From contig JAFGTU010000405.1 in NCBI GenBank assembly GCA_016933985.1, positions 1 to 10,247 on the forward strand: DNA of 10,247 nt, given 5' to 3'. The number at the start of each line of letters is the position of its first letter. The stretch's first letter is position 1. The translations under genes were made by a program, and so were the position numbers. Under the pieces are notes generated by a model, which did no database searches, was not told where the DNA came from, and saw only the letters and a list, made by a program, of their open reading frames with translations. The DNA is from Sedimentisphaerales bacterium. Its GTDB lineage: Bacteria; Planctomycetota; Phycisphaerae; Sedimentisphaerales; Anaerobacaceae. Positions 1-6,203 of the stretch are shown here, piece after piece.

Positions 1-809
1 TAATGAAGAATACGAGCAAAGACACACGTCGCGTCTATGTGGCCTCAAGCAGCGACGACGGCCTGACATGGTCTAAGCCGACGGAGATTACCGACGCCGC
101 AAAAAGGCCTGAATGGCGATGGTACGCCACAGGACCGGGAGTCGGCATCCAGCTTCAAAAAGGCCCCGCAAAAGGCCAACTCGTCGTCCCCTGCGACCAC
201 AGCATCGTCACCCCCAACGACCCGGACGGCTACAACTCGCACGTCATCATCAGCGACGACCACGGCAAAACCTGGAAAACAGGGGGCGTTATCACGCCCA
301 AGGTCAACGAATGTCAGATAGTCGAGCTTGCCGACGGCCGGCTAATGATAAACATGCGAAATTACGACCGCTCCAAGACCTGCCGCGCAATAGCAACAAG
401 CACCGACGCCGGAGAAACCTTCTCCCCCGTCACCCACGACCCTGCCCTCGTAGAGCCGATATGCCAAGCGTCTTTTCTGCGTTACACCCTCGAATCCGAG
501 CACGACAAGAACCGCCTGCTCTTCTCCAATCCCGCCCTGCCCAAAGATAGACGCGAAATGACCGTCCGGCTGAGCTACGACGAGGGCAAAACCTGGCCCG
601 TATCCAGAATTCTGCACCCCGGTCCGGCAGCGTATTCATGCCTGGCCATACTGCCCGACGGCGACATTGCATGCCTCTACGAGGCCGGAAACAGCAATCC
701 CTACGAGACTATAACCTTCGCCCGATTCGCCCTCGATTGGCTCACCGGCACAGCGGAGAATTCTCGTGACTTGAAGCAGTTCTTCGCTACAATACGGCGT
801 AGTAAATGA
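1..809 (+). CDS. Exo-alpha-sialidase (GH33 / BNR-repeat neuraminidase), 5' truncated by window edge
   Basis: This is the C-terminal 268 residues or so of a sialidase that hydrolyses terminal sialic acids from glycans. The first ATG at base 3 is internal, because the protein starts mid-domain and bacterial sialidases run to roughly 380-400 residues. Numbering from that Met, four Asp boxes (S-x-D-x-G-x-T-W/F) are visible at about 16-23, 84-91, 133-140 and 191-198, marking beta-propeller blades. Likely catalytic residues by family pattern are Glu103 (in NECQIVEL), two Arg of the carboxylate-binding triad (Arg119 in MRNYD, Arg189 in VRLSYD) and the Tyr nucleophile Tyr211 (in AYSCLA). The first triad Arg and any signal peptide would lie upstream of the window. 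The family is clear. The exact substrate and the cell location cannot be read from here. The next ORF on the same strand starts 31 nt after the stop. Confidence 0.9.
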   Translation, partial: MKNTSKDTRRVYVASSSDDGLTWSKPTEITDAAKRPEWRWYATGPGVGIQLQKGPAKGQLVVPCDHSIVTPNDPDGYNSHVIISDDHGKTWKTGGVITPKVNECQIVELADGRLMINMRNYDRSKTCRAIATSTDAGETFSPVTHDPALVEPICQASFLRYTLESEHDKNRLLFSNPALPKDRREMTVRLSYDEGKTWPVSRILHPGPAAYSCLAILPDGDIACLYEAGNSNPYETITFARFALDWLTGTAENSRDLKQFFATIRRSK

Positions 810-827
810 TGTTAACAGTTTTTTATG

Positions 828-985
828 AAAGGAGACAACTATGTTAGCACTTGGAACATTCAACATCGTAATGATCGCCATCGGCGCCATTGCTATCATC
901 GCTGTGGTTATTATGAAAAGAAACCAGTAGCTATGAACCGACAAGGCACTCTCTAAAAGGAGACAACAATGTGGATAGCACTTGG
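828..985 (+). repeat. Near-identical RBS/start-region direct repeat (copies 828-854 and 956-985)
   Basis: AAAGGAGACAAC followed by a start codon occurs twice, 128 nt apart. The first copy precedes the 29-codon ORF and the second precedes lemA. The match runs past the ATG into the coding region: both copies continue ATGT...TAGCACTTGG, with one substitution just before the ATG and a 3-nt in-frame gap. In all, 26 of 27 bases of the shorter copy match. This goes further than a shared Shine-Dalgarno consensus would require and suggests a short local duplication. Confidence 0.7.
841..930 (+). CDS. Small single-span membrane peptide, 29 aa
   Basis: Codons from ATG 841 to TAG 928-930 encode a very hydrophobic 29-residue peptide. 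It begins MLALGTFN, continues with an uninterrupted Ile/Val/Ala/Met stretch (about residues 9-25), and ends with the basic tail KRNQ. This fits one transmembrane helix with a positively charged cytoplasmic C-terminus. A strong AAAGGAG ribosome binding site lies 6 nt upstream of the ATG, as good as that of lemA, so translation is plausible. It sits between the sialidase and lemA on the same strand, and its RBS and first codons duplicate those of lemA. No family is recognised. It could be a small membrane partner of LemA or the M48 protease, a leader peptide, or a decayed duplicate of the lemA start. Confidence 0.55.
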   Translation: MLALGTFNIVMIAIGAIAIIAVVIMKRNQ

Positions 986-1529
986 TATCATTGGCGGCCT
1001 GATACTTCTGGCCGTCTTGTTTGTAGTCGGCGTCTATAACGCGCTGGTTCGTCTCCGTAACCAGGTCGATAACTCCTGGTCGCAGATTGACGTCCAGTTG
1101 AAGCGCAGGCACGACTTAATCCCCAATCTCGTCGAGACCGCCAAAGGCTATATGACGCACGAACGCGGGACCTTCGAGGCGATTACAAAGGCCCGTGCCG
1201 CGGCTATGGGCGCCGGCAACGTCGCCGACGCAGCCAAGGCCGAAGGAGCACTGGGCGAGGCGCTCAGCAAGTTTATGCTCGTCGTGGAGAACTATCCCGA
1301 ACTGAAGGCCAACCAGAACTTCCTCGCCCTGCAGGAAGAGCTTAGCAGCACCGAGAACAAGATCTCCTTTGCAAGGCAGAGCTACAACGACCAGGTCCTC
1401 GGCTTCAACAACAAGATTCAGATGTTCCCCTCGAACATCGTCGCCGGAATGTTCAGCTTCGCCAAGCGGGATTTCTTCGAGATCGAAGACGCCACACAGC
1501 GGGAAGTGCCAAAGGTAAGCTTCAATTAA
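969..1529 (+). CDS. lemA: LemA family protein
   Basis: This is a 186-residue membrane-anchored helical protein, the usual length for LemA. One N-terminal transmembrane segment spans about residues 3-22. It is followed by the family signature, including YNALVRLRNQVDNSW (23-37), IDVQLKRRHDLIPNLVE (40-56) and GYMTHE (60-65). The C-terminal half carries LQEELSSTENKI (121-132), ARQSYND (135-141) and an FP-S-N-I-V-A motif near 153-159. The start is fixed by an AAAAGGAG ribosome binding site 6 nt upstream. The biochemical role of LemA is not settled. It is typically found beside M48 membrane proteases, and that is true here, since an HtpX-like gene follows 116 nt downstream. Co-transcription with that gene is likely but not proven by the sequence. 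Confidence 0.95.
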   Translation: MWIALGIIGGLILLAVLFVVGVYNALVRLRNQVDNSWSQIDVQLKRRHDLIPNLVETAKGYMTHERGTFEAITKARAAAMGAGNVADAAKAEGALGEALSKFMLVVENYPELKANQNFLALQEELSSTENKISFARQSYNDQVLGFNNKIQMFPSNIVAGMFSFAKRDFFEIEDATQREVPKVSFN

Positions 1530-1583
1530 CGCCGAAGCGCCGTCGCACAACTACGCTGCAGGGGCTGAGCAACGTGTATTTGG

Positions 1584-1602
1584 CCTGTGGTTCTACCGCA
1601 GG
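1584..1602 (+). other. Intercistronic hairpin between lemA and the M48 protease gene
   Basis: CCTGTGG and CCGCAGG form a 7-bp stem (one G-T pair) around a 5-nt loop ttcta. Only TTT follows, so this is at best a weak or partial terminator. It could instead act as an mRNA-stabilising or attenuating structure that sets the lemA-to-protease expression ratio. The remaining intergenic sequence shows no other clear element. Confidence 0.35.
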
Positions 1603-1645
1603 TTTCGCCCCGCAGGATCGTATTTGACGACGAAGAGAACCCAAA

Positions 1646-2875
1646 ATGTGGGAACTAATACGAGCGAATAAAAGGAATTCCATCATCCTGATGGCCACGA
1701 TGGCCCTTGTGCTGATGGCCTTGGGCTTTGTTATCGGCGCGGCCGTCTCCGGGGCGCCGGAGGGCGGCATATTGGGCCTGCTCATTGCAACAGGCATCTG
1801 GCTGATCATGATGCTCATCAGCTATTCCAGCGGCGACCAGATTTTCCTCGCCGCCAGCAAGGCCAAGCCCGTTACTCACGACGTCCACCCCCAGCTTTTC
1901 AACATCGTCGAAGAGATGAAGATTGCCGCCGCCCTGCCCGCGATGCCGAAGGTCTATATCATCAACGACCCCGCCCCCAACGCCTTTGCCACCGGCAGAA
2001 GTCCCGAAACCGCATCCGTCGCCGTAACCGCAGGCCTGCTTGCGCGCCTCAATCGCGACGAGCTCCAGGGCGTCGTCGCCCACGAAGTAAGCCATATTCT
2101 CCACCGGGACATTCTCTTCGTAACCCTCGCAGGCGTAATGCTCGGCTCCATCGTCCTGCTCTCCGAAATCTTCCTCAGAGGCATGTTCTACAGTTCGATG
2201 GGCTCGCGACGAAGGTACTCATCCGGAGGCAAGGGGGGCGGACAGGCACAGGCCGTTATGATGGTAGTCGCTATTGTCGCCGCCATACTCGCCCCCATAA
2301 TGGCCTACCTGCTCTACTTCGCATTATCCAGAAGGCGCGAGTACCTCGCCGATGCAGGCGCCGCAAGATTAACGCGCTACCCGGAAGGCCTGGCCTCGGC
2401 GCTCGAAAAGATAGCCAACGACCCCTCGCCCCAACTGCAATCGGCCAACAAAGTCACCGCCCCGATGTATATCGCCAATCCCTTCAAGAAGAAGGGCCAG
2501 CGAGCGCTCTCCAACCTATCCAGCACGCATCCGCCGATTGCCGAAAGAGTGAGAATCCTTCGCAATATGACGCACGGCGCGGCCTTCAAAGACTACTCCA
2601 ACGCCTACGCCGCCGTAACGCACCACAAATCGGTCGTCCCCGCCACCGCTATGACAAAAGAGGAAATCGCACTGCGAGAGGGACAAGCCAAAGAGGAAAA
2701 ACAGGAAAGACAGCAGAAGCAGATGCGCCAGGTCGGCGATATCATGCGAAAGGTGAATCAATTCGTATTCCTAACCTGCCTGTGCGGCCTGAAACTCAAA
2801 ATCCCGCCCAACTTCAAGGCCGACAAAGTGAAATGCCCCCGCTGCGGCAACCCGCTCAACATACCGAGAAAATAG
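1646..2875 (+). CDS. M48 family (HtpX-like) membrane metallopeptidase with C-terminal zinc ribbon
   Basis: This 409-residue zinc protease is embedded in the inner membrane and probably acts in membrane-protein quality control, as HtpX does. Two N-terminal transmembrane segments lie at about 13-34 and 42-60. The catalytic motif HEVSH is at 146-150 (His146 and His150 zinc ligands, Glu147 general base), and the third ligand is Glu232 in REYLAD. Two more hydrophobic spans lie at about 157-177 and 203-227, separated by a Gly/Ser/Arg-rich loop. The family STHPP motif is at 293-297. HtpX proteins are usually about 290 residues. Here about 100 extra residues follow: a charged Glu/Lys/Gln helix (about 337-372), then Cys378-x-Cys380 and Cys397-x-x-Cys400, a four-Cys zinc ribbon. 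The ribosome binding site is weak (GAAGAG about 9 nt upstream). The gene lies downstream of lemA on the same strand. Confidence 0.93.
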   Translation: MWELIRANKRNSIILMATMALVLMALGFVIGAAVSGAPEGGILGLLIATGIWLIMMLISYSSGDQIFLAASKAKPVTHDVHPQLFNIVEEMKIAAALPAMPKVYIINDPAPNAFATGRSPETASVAVTAGLLARLNRDELQGVVAHEVSHILHRDILFVTLAGVMLGSIVLLSEIFLRGMFYSSMGSRRRYSSGGKGGGQAQAVMMVVAIVAAILAPIMAYLLYFALSRRREYLADAGAARLTRYPEGLASALEKIANDPSPQLQSANKVTAPMYIANPFKKKGQRALSNLSSTHPPIAERVRILRNMTHGAAFKDYSNAYAAVTHHKSVVPATAMTKEEIALREGQAKEEKQERQQKQMRQVGDIMRKVNQFVFLTCLCGLKLKIPPNFKADKVKCPRCGNPLNIPRK

Positions 2876-2902
2876 CCGCCCCGCGTACCGCCAACTGTCC
2901 GG

Positions 2903-3196
2903 CTAACCGGCCTTCGACCCGAACCTTGGATTCGCTACCAGCTTTCGCAACGACTCGACCTCCTTGCTTATCCTGTCGAATCGCTTCCCGCACACAAAGG
3001 TATAGATCGCATCTTCGGGCCGAACATCCGCCGTCTCCCCGCTGCCCCGATTCGCAGACGCCACCTGCCTTGTAATATAGTCGCTAATCAGCCGCCTGTT
3101 TTCTTTCAATAGGCGATGCAGCAGGTCTATCTTATCGTGCAGCACCACGTTATCCCGCTCAAGCGCCGCAATTCTTTGTTCCATAGTAAGTCGCAT
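2903..3196 (-). CDS. Small coiled-coil hypothetical protein, 97 aa
   Basis: The protein has no recognised catalytic domain. Residues about 5-46 have regular heptad spacing of Leu/Ile (RIAALERDNVVLHDKIDLL and onward), predicting a parallel coiled coil. A polar linker (about 47-61) follows, then a short segment AIYTFVCGKRFD with one Cys, then a second amphipathic helix (about 74-88). The frame is open for 23 further codons upstream, but the ATG at 3196 has a GAGGT ribosome binding site 7 nt upstream and is preferred. Another Met four codons inside is an alternative. It converges on the protease gene, with a 27-nt gap. It is the third gene in the same direction after the MBL and dockerin-like genes. 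The overlapping reverse-frame reading is Pro/Arg-rich and looks like a shadow. Confidence 0.65.
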   Translation of the reverse strand: MRLTMEQRIAALERDNVVLHDKIDLLHRLLKENRRLISDYITRQVASANRGSGETADVRPEDAIYTFVCGKRFDRISKEVESLRKLVANPRFGSKAG

Positions 3197-3358
3197 CTTC
3201 CATACCTCGCCCCGACCTTCCTTTTGGGCAAAGGACCCCGGCTTCCCTGCCTCTAAAATCCACACTCTCCCCTTCTATTCTTTAATACCCCCCGGCCGCC
3301 CCGATTGTTCTCAAATCTTCCCCCAACCTCCGCACCCACCTCTAATTAGCCCCGACTA
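3197..3358 (-). other. Intergenic purine-rich (G/A) tract on the minus strand
   Basis: Between the coiled-coil gene and the dockerin-like gene, the + strand is strongly pyrimidine-rich, with repeated C-runs at about 3270-3274, 3288-3302 and 3321-3342. The minus strand is therefore G/A-rich. A possible two-tetrad quadruplex pattern of GG/GGG runs lies at about 3321-3342. No clear terminator, promoter or ORF was found in it. Confidence 0.4.
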
Positions 3359-4846
3359 TCACTCTTCGAGCCAGTCGAAAGCCATTATGCAGAAGTCGCC
3401 GAAGCCTACTCTGCCATCGCAATCGAGGTCCGAACTCTCGCACGGGCATTCTACATCGCGCTGCCAGTCTTGAGCCAAGACGGCAAAATCCCCCATATCG
3501 ACCGGCCCGGTCCCATTGATATTGCCCGGGCCCGGCCAGACGATAGTCACTGTATCCAGTCCAAAATCCGCCAAATCCTCCACCGGCGCAAACGGCCCCA
3601 ACAAATCAAGGTTGCGAATGACTACCCTGCCTGTGTCGCTGAGCAAATCCCCGTAGCCGATATGTCCAAGCCGCAAGTCTGTGAAGCTCGTCGTTATCGA
3701 GAACCACACCTCCCCGTTCGGCCAGACGTACGCCGCATCAAGCCCGAAGACCTTCGGCATAGGATCAATAGGCTGAAAATTACGCATCAGGTCGCTGCTG
3801 CTCTTGAAGACCAATCCCCTTTCATCAAGTAAATCGCCGTCCGAAATCATAACGCCTAAGCTCTCCGAGAAGAACCCATCCCCGGTGGAGAACAGTACCT
3901 GTCCCTCCGGCCCGATCGCCGCTGCATCCAGCCCAAACTGTGGTATCGGAGGCTCCGGCGAGAATGGCCCGATCAGCTCATCATGCCGCCGCGCGATTGC
4001 CCCAGCGCTATCCAATAGGTCGCCATTGCGAAGCGGTCCAAATGACTCGCTATAGATATCCTCCCGTGATGAGAACCATATCCGGCATCTATGCGAACCT
4101 GCCGGCGTACTCGCTGCCGGTGCTTGCCCTATCACCGCATCAAGCCCGATATCCGGGACTATGGGCATGATGCCGAGGTTAGCCGTGAGCCGGTAATTCG
4201 TCCGCACTACCCTGCCCCTCGCGCTGAGCAGGTCCCCCTCGCTTACAGAGACCATCCCCATCGTCGACGAAGTGAAACCCGTTTCCGTCGAAAACCATAT
4301 CTCAGGCCACGGCACCGCCACAAAGTGGAGGCTGAAAGTGTGCAGCGGGTCCGAAGGTGGAACCTGCGCAAGGTCAATCTCAATCCACGGAAATGGCGCC
4401 TGCAGCATGACCATCCCGCTGTCAAACTCCAGCACGCCAAATTCGTCGATCCGCCCCTGGAGCGTCATCTGCTGAACCAGCGCCACCTCCCCTCCGGCCT
4501 GATAGGTTCCATTGAAATGGCCGACGTACTCGGAATGCGGCGAGCTGCTCTCAAATCTCAGCCCTCGCACCGCATAATATGAGAACAGCGGATTCTCCCC
4601 CGTCGGCTTCAGCCAGAAGCTCCCACGGATGGGAACCGGTATCGTGGGCCGACCGCAGATAGTGCAGTCATCGATAAGATAGCTGCCCTCCATCAGCCGG
4701 TAACGCACCGCGCCGCCCACCGCAGCGCCGACAGTGAATTGTGAGGTTCGGATACTGTTTTCGCCTGCCGTTACCGCGAGCGGGCCCAACATTGCCATTA
4801 ACAAAGCCCTACGCACTGCGAACGCATAGAGCCTTCTCGTTTCCAT
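3359..4846 (-). CDS. Secreted tandem-repeat protein with C-terminal dockerin-like module
   Basis: This 495-residue exported protein has a signal peptide: basic METRR start, hydrophobic stretch to about residue 25, probable cleavage after VTA near 27. Residues about 30-180 form an N-terminal domain of unknown function with a DDCTICGRPT segment. Residues about 180-437 hold four tandem units of about 62-71 residues. Each has the order (I/V)WFS...GDLL...GRVV...NxDL...FGLDA, with GDLL at 204, 275, 337 and 399 and GLDA/T at 234, 305, 368 and 429. The C-terminus (about 441-495) resembles a degenerate type I dockerin pair: NINGTGPVDMGDFAVLAQDW, then DLDCDGRVGFGDFCIMAFDW, whose second half keeps the calcium-binding DxDxDGxV pattern. 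Such modules are common on planctomycetal secreted proteins. A GAGGG ribosome binding site lies 7 nt before the ATG. Function is unknown. A surface or extracellular binding or structural role is inference. Confidence 0.82.
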   Translation of the reverse strand: METRRLYAFAVRRALLMAMLGPLAVTAGENSIRTSQFTVGAAVGGAVRYRLMEGSYLIDDCTICGRPTIPVPIRGSFWLKPTGENPLFSYYAVRGLRFESSSPHSEYVGHFNGTYQAGGEVALVQQMTLQGRIDEFGVLEFDSGMVMLQAPFPWIEIDLAQVPPSDPLHTFSLHFVAVPWPEIWFSTETGFTSSTMGMVSVSEGDLLSARGRVVRTNYRLTANLGIMPIVPDIGLDAVIGQAPAASTPAGSHRCRIWFSSREDIYSESFGPLRNGDLLDSAGAIARRHDELIGPFSPEPPIPQFGLDAAAIGPEGQVLFSTGDGFFSESLGVMISDGDLLDERGLVFKSSSDLMRNFQPIDPMPKVFGLDAAYVWPNGEVWFSITTSFTDLRLGHIGYGDLLSDTGRVVIRNLDLLGPFAPVEDLADFGLDTVTIVWPGPGNINGTGPVDMGDFAVLAQDWQRDVECPCESSDLDCDGRVGFGDFCIMAFDWLEE

Positions 4847-4876
4847 TATCTTACCCTCGAAGCCGAAGATCCATTC

Positions 4877-4910
4877 AAACGCCGACGTATGGCTCTATAC
4901 CCGGCGGTTT
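4877..4910. other. Intergenic imperfect hairpin between the MBL and dockerin-like genes
   Basis: On the + strand AAA-CGCCG-(ac)-GTAT pairs with ATAC-(c)-CGGCG-(g)-TTT around a 6-nt loop ggctct, giving about 12 pairs with small bulges. On the minus strand, the direction of both flanking genes, it is followed by only three T residues, so it is a weak terminator candidate for the MBL gene or a processing/stability element. On the + strand TTTT follows, but no + strand gene ends here. Confidence 0.4.
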
Positions 4911-4922
4911 TGTATGCAAAGG

Positions 4923-5684
4923 TCAGAGACTTATCGCCTCGCCGGGCTTGAGGACCTTTACTTCGCAGACGGCCTTTTGTGCGAAGCTGTCGGCGTCGTT
5001 CTTGCTGCCGACGATATCGCCCCAGTGATAAGGCACTGCGAGCTTCGGTTTTATATAACCGGCGGCCTCGGCCGCCTCGGCGGCGCTCATCGTGTATGTC
5101 CCCCCTACCGGCAACAGCGCAACGTCGATATCCTTTAGCGACTTCATTTCATCGGTTATGTCCGTATCGCCCGCGTAATATATCCGCTTGCCGCCGATTT
5201 CGATTATGAACCCGACCCACTGATTTGCCTTAGGATGAAACTGCTTGGCCGGATTGTACGCCGGCACGCCCTGCACCCGAACGCCGACGAATTCGAGCGT
5301 CATACCCGGCGCAATCGTCTGGCCGTTTCTTTCCTTGAGGACAACATCGTTCGAGGCGGCCAGTTTCGTATCGTCGCCGCTAACCTTCTCGATATCATCC
5401 GGCGAATAGTGGTCGTGATGACTGTGGCTGACAAGCACCAAATTCGCATCGTGCGGCGAATCTCTCAACTTCCACGGATCGATATAGACAACCGTATCCT
5501 CATTGGAAATCCTGAAACTGGCGTGACCAAGCCACTTTAGCGTCAATCCCATAGCAGCCTCCTTTGCGCCCTGCTCTTTCTCCACGGTGTCCTTTTTTCC
5601 CGCCGGCGCCGGCCCGTCATTCTTGCACCCGCAAGCGGCCGCCCCGAGCGCCAGCCCCAACACAAACAATCTCAAACCACGCAT
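4923..5684 (-). CDS. MBL-fold (UlaG-like) metal-dependent hydrolase, predicted lipoprotein
   Basis: This is a zinc-dependent hydrolase of the metallo-beta-lactamase superfamily, closest in pattern to the UlaG-like COG2220 group. Numbering from the chosen Met, the ligands are His54 (LGHASF), the HxHxDH motif at His87, His89, Asp91 and His92, then Asp173 (YAGDTD) and His220 (PYHWGD). The N-terminus MRGLRLFVLGLALGAAAC looks like a lipoprotein signal with lipid-modified Cys18, followed by a polar linker up to about residue 45. Most relatives are cytoplasmic, so export is notable. The Met at 5693 has AAGGA directly abutting it, which is too close, while the Met at 5684 has the same AAGGA 9 nt upstream and is preferred (253 aa). 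An internal Met at the linker/domain border could give a soluble form. The substrate is unknown. The csp terminator lies upstream, so the gene probably has its own promoter. Confidence 0.88.
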   Translation of the reverse strand: MRGLRLFVLGLALGAAACGCKNDGPAPAGKKDTVEKEQGAKEAAMGLTLKWLGHASFRISNEDTVVYIDPWKLRDSPHDANLVLVSHSHHDHYSPDDIEKVSGDDTKLAASNDVVLKERNGQTIAPGMTLEFVGVRVQGVPAYNPAKQFHPKANQWVGFIIEIGGKRIYYAGDTDITDEMKSLKDIDVALLPVGGTYTMSAAEAAEAAGYIKPKLAVPYHWGDIVGSKNDADSFAQKAVCEVKVLKPGEAISL

Positions 5685-5712
5685 CGTTTTCATTCCTTAC
5701 CAATACACCAAC

Positions 5713-5740
5713 GATAAACAGTTCAAAATCGCAACGTCAA
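5713..5740 (-). promoter_or_regulatory. Candidate sigma70-like promoter for the MBL gene
   Basis: Read on the minus strand, TTGACG (5740-5735) is followed after 16 nt by TTTATC (5718-5713). The -35 match is good and the -10 match is poor. It lies between the csp terminator and the MBL start, where a promoter is needed, and would give a leader of about 20 nt. Confidence 0.3.
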
Positions 5741-5771
5741 GAATACCCGATCCCGGCACTGTGAGTCAAAT

Positions 5772-5800
5772 AAAAAAGGCCCCGCCGATTCGCGAGGCCT
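5772..5800 (-). terminator. Rho-independent terminator of the cold-shock gene
   Basis: On the minus strand AGGCCTCGC pairs with GCGGGGCCT over 9 bp (one T-G pair) around the loop gaatcg, followed directly by TTTTTATTT. It begins about 30 nt beyond the csp stop codon and insulates the MBL gene. A second, bulged hairpin (AACCCCGAT gtt ATCGGGTT on the minus strand, 5811-5830) lies between the stop codon and this terminator. Confidence 0.85.
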
Positions 5801-5829
5801 ATGGTTTCACAACCCGATAACATCGGGGT

Positions 5830-6036
5830 TTACGCCACGGGATGCACGTTTGTCGCCTCAGGGCCCTTCTTGCCCTCGGCAACCTCATACTCCACGGGCT
5901 GGCCGTCATAGAGCGACCGGAAACCTTCCATCGTGATGTTAGAGTGATGCACGAACAAGTCATCGCCGCCACTGTCGGGAACGATAAAACCGAACCCCTT
6001 CTTATCGTTGAACCATTTTACCTTGCCTTTATCCAA
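5830..6036 (-). CDS. Cold-shock domain protein (CspA family)
   Basis: This 68-residue single OB-fold protein binds single-stranded RNA or DNA and is thought to act as an RNA chaperone. It has the canonical order GKVKWFNDKKGFGFI with RNP1 at about 13-18, RNP2 DLFVHHS at about 26-32, and the family ending VEYEVAEGKKGPEATNV. The length is typical. The start codon is TTG: no ATG is available in frame, and AAGGAG lies 8 nt upstream of the TTG. A strong intrinsic terminator follows the stop, so the transcript appears monocistronic. A long leader containing a hairpin precedes it, in keeping with cold-shock mRNAs, whose 5' regions are often structured. Whether this copy is cold-induced cannot be told from sequence. 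Confidence 0.96.
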   Translation of the reverse strand: MDKGKVKWFNDKKGFGFIVPDSGGDDLFVHHSNITMEGFRSLYDGQPVEYEVAEGKKGPEATNVHPVA

Positions 6037-6084
6037 TTTATCGTCTCCTTAGGCTACCAGATACGACTCAGCCTGAAATGCAAC

Positions 6085-6121
6085 TTCCCTCGTATCTCTG
6101 CCGGGGTACGCTCCGAGGGAA
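6085..6121 (-). promoter_or_regulatory. Stem-loop in the presumed csp 5' leader
   Basis: TTCCCTCG (6085-6092) and CGAGGGAA (6114-6121) form a perfect 8-bp inverted repeat around 21 nt, about 30 nt upstream of the csp Shine-Dalgarno on the minus strand. No T-run follows on either strand, so it is not a terminator. A TATATT -10-like hexamer at 6147-6142 (minus strand; no convincing -35) would place it in a leader of about 100 nt. A role as a temperature-sensitive leader structure or a protein-binding site is inference. Confidence 0.4.
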
Positions 6122-6203
6122 AGGAGAATACTCCAAAACACAATATAGCTGTAATAATGCCACGACTAAGCACCGGCAGAATAATTACCGATTGTCCTCG
6201 ATT

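Noticed and set aside
636..1112. Minus-strand open frame of 158 codons spanning the sialidase end, the 29-codon ORF and the lemA start
   Set aside because: It lies opposite recognised coding regions, has no recognisable domain, and is best explained as a shadow frame.
2876..2902. CCGG-ctaa-CCGG as a terminator between the convergent protease and coiled-coil genes
   Set aside because: It has only a 4-bp stem and no T-run on either strand.
2782..3075. Plus-strand open frame of 97 codons overlapping the protease end and the coiled-coil gene
   Set aside because: It starts inside the M48 gene, is rich in Pro/Arg/Thr/Ser as expected of a shadow, and conflicts with the better-supported coiled-coil protein on the other strand.
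3321..3342. Canonical G-quadruplex on the minus strand
   Set aside because: Four runs of at least three G with short loops are not present. Only a two-tetrad pattern is possible.
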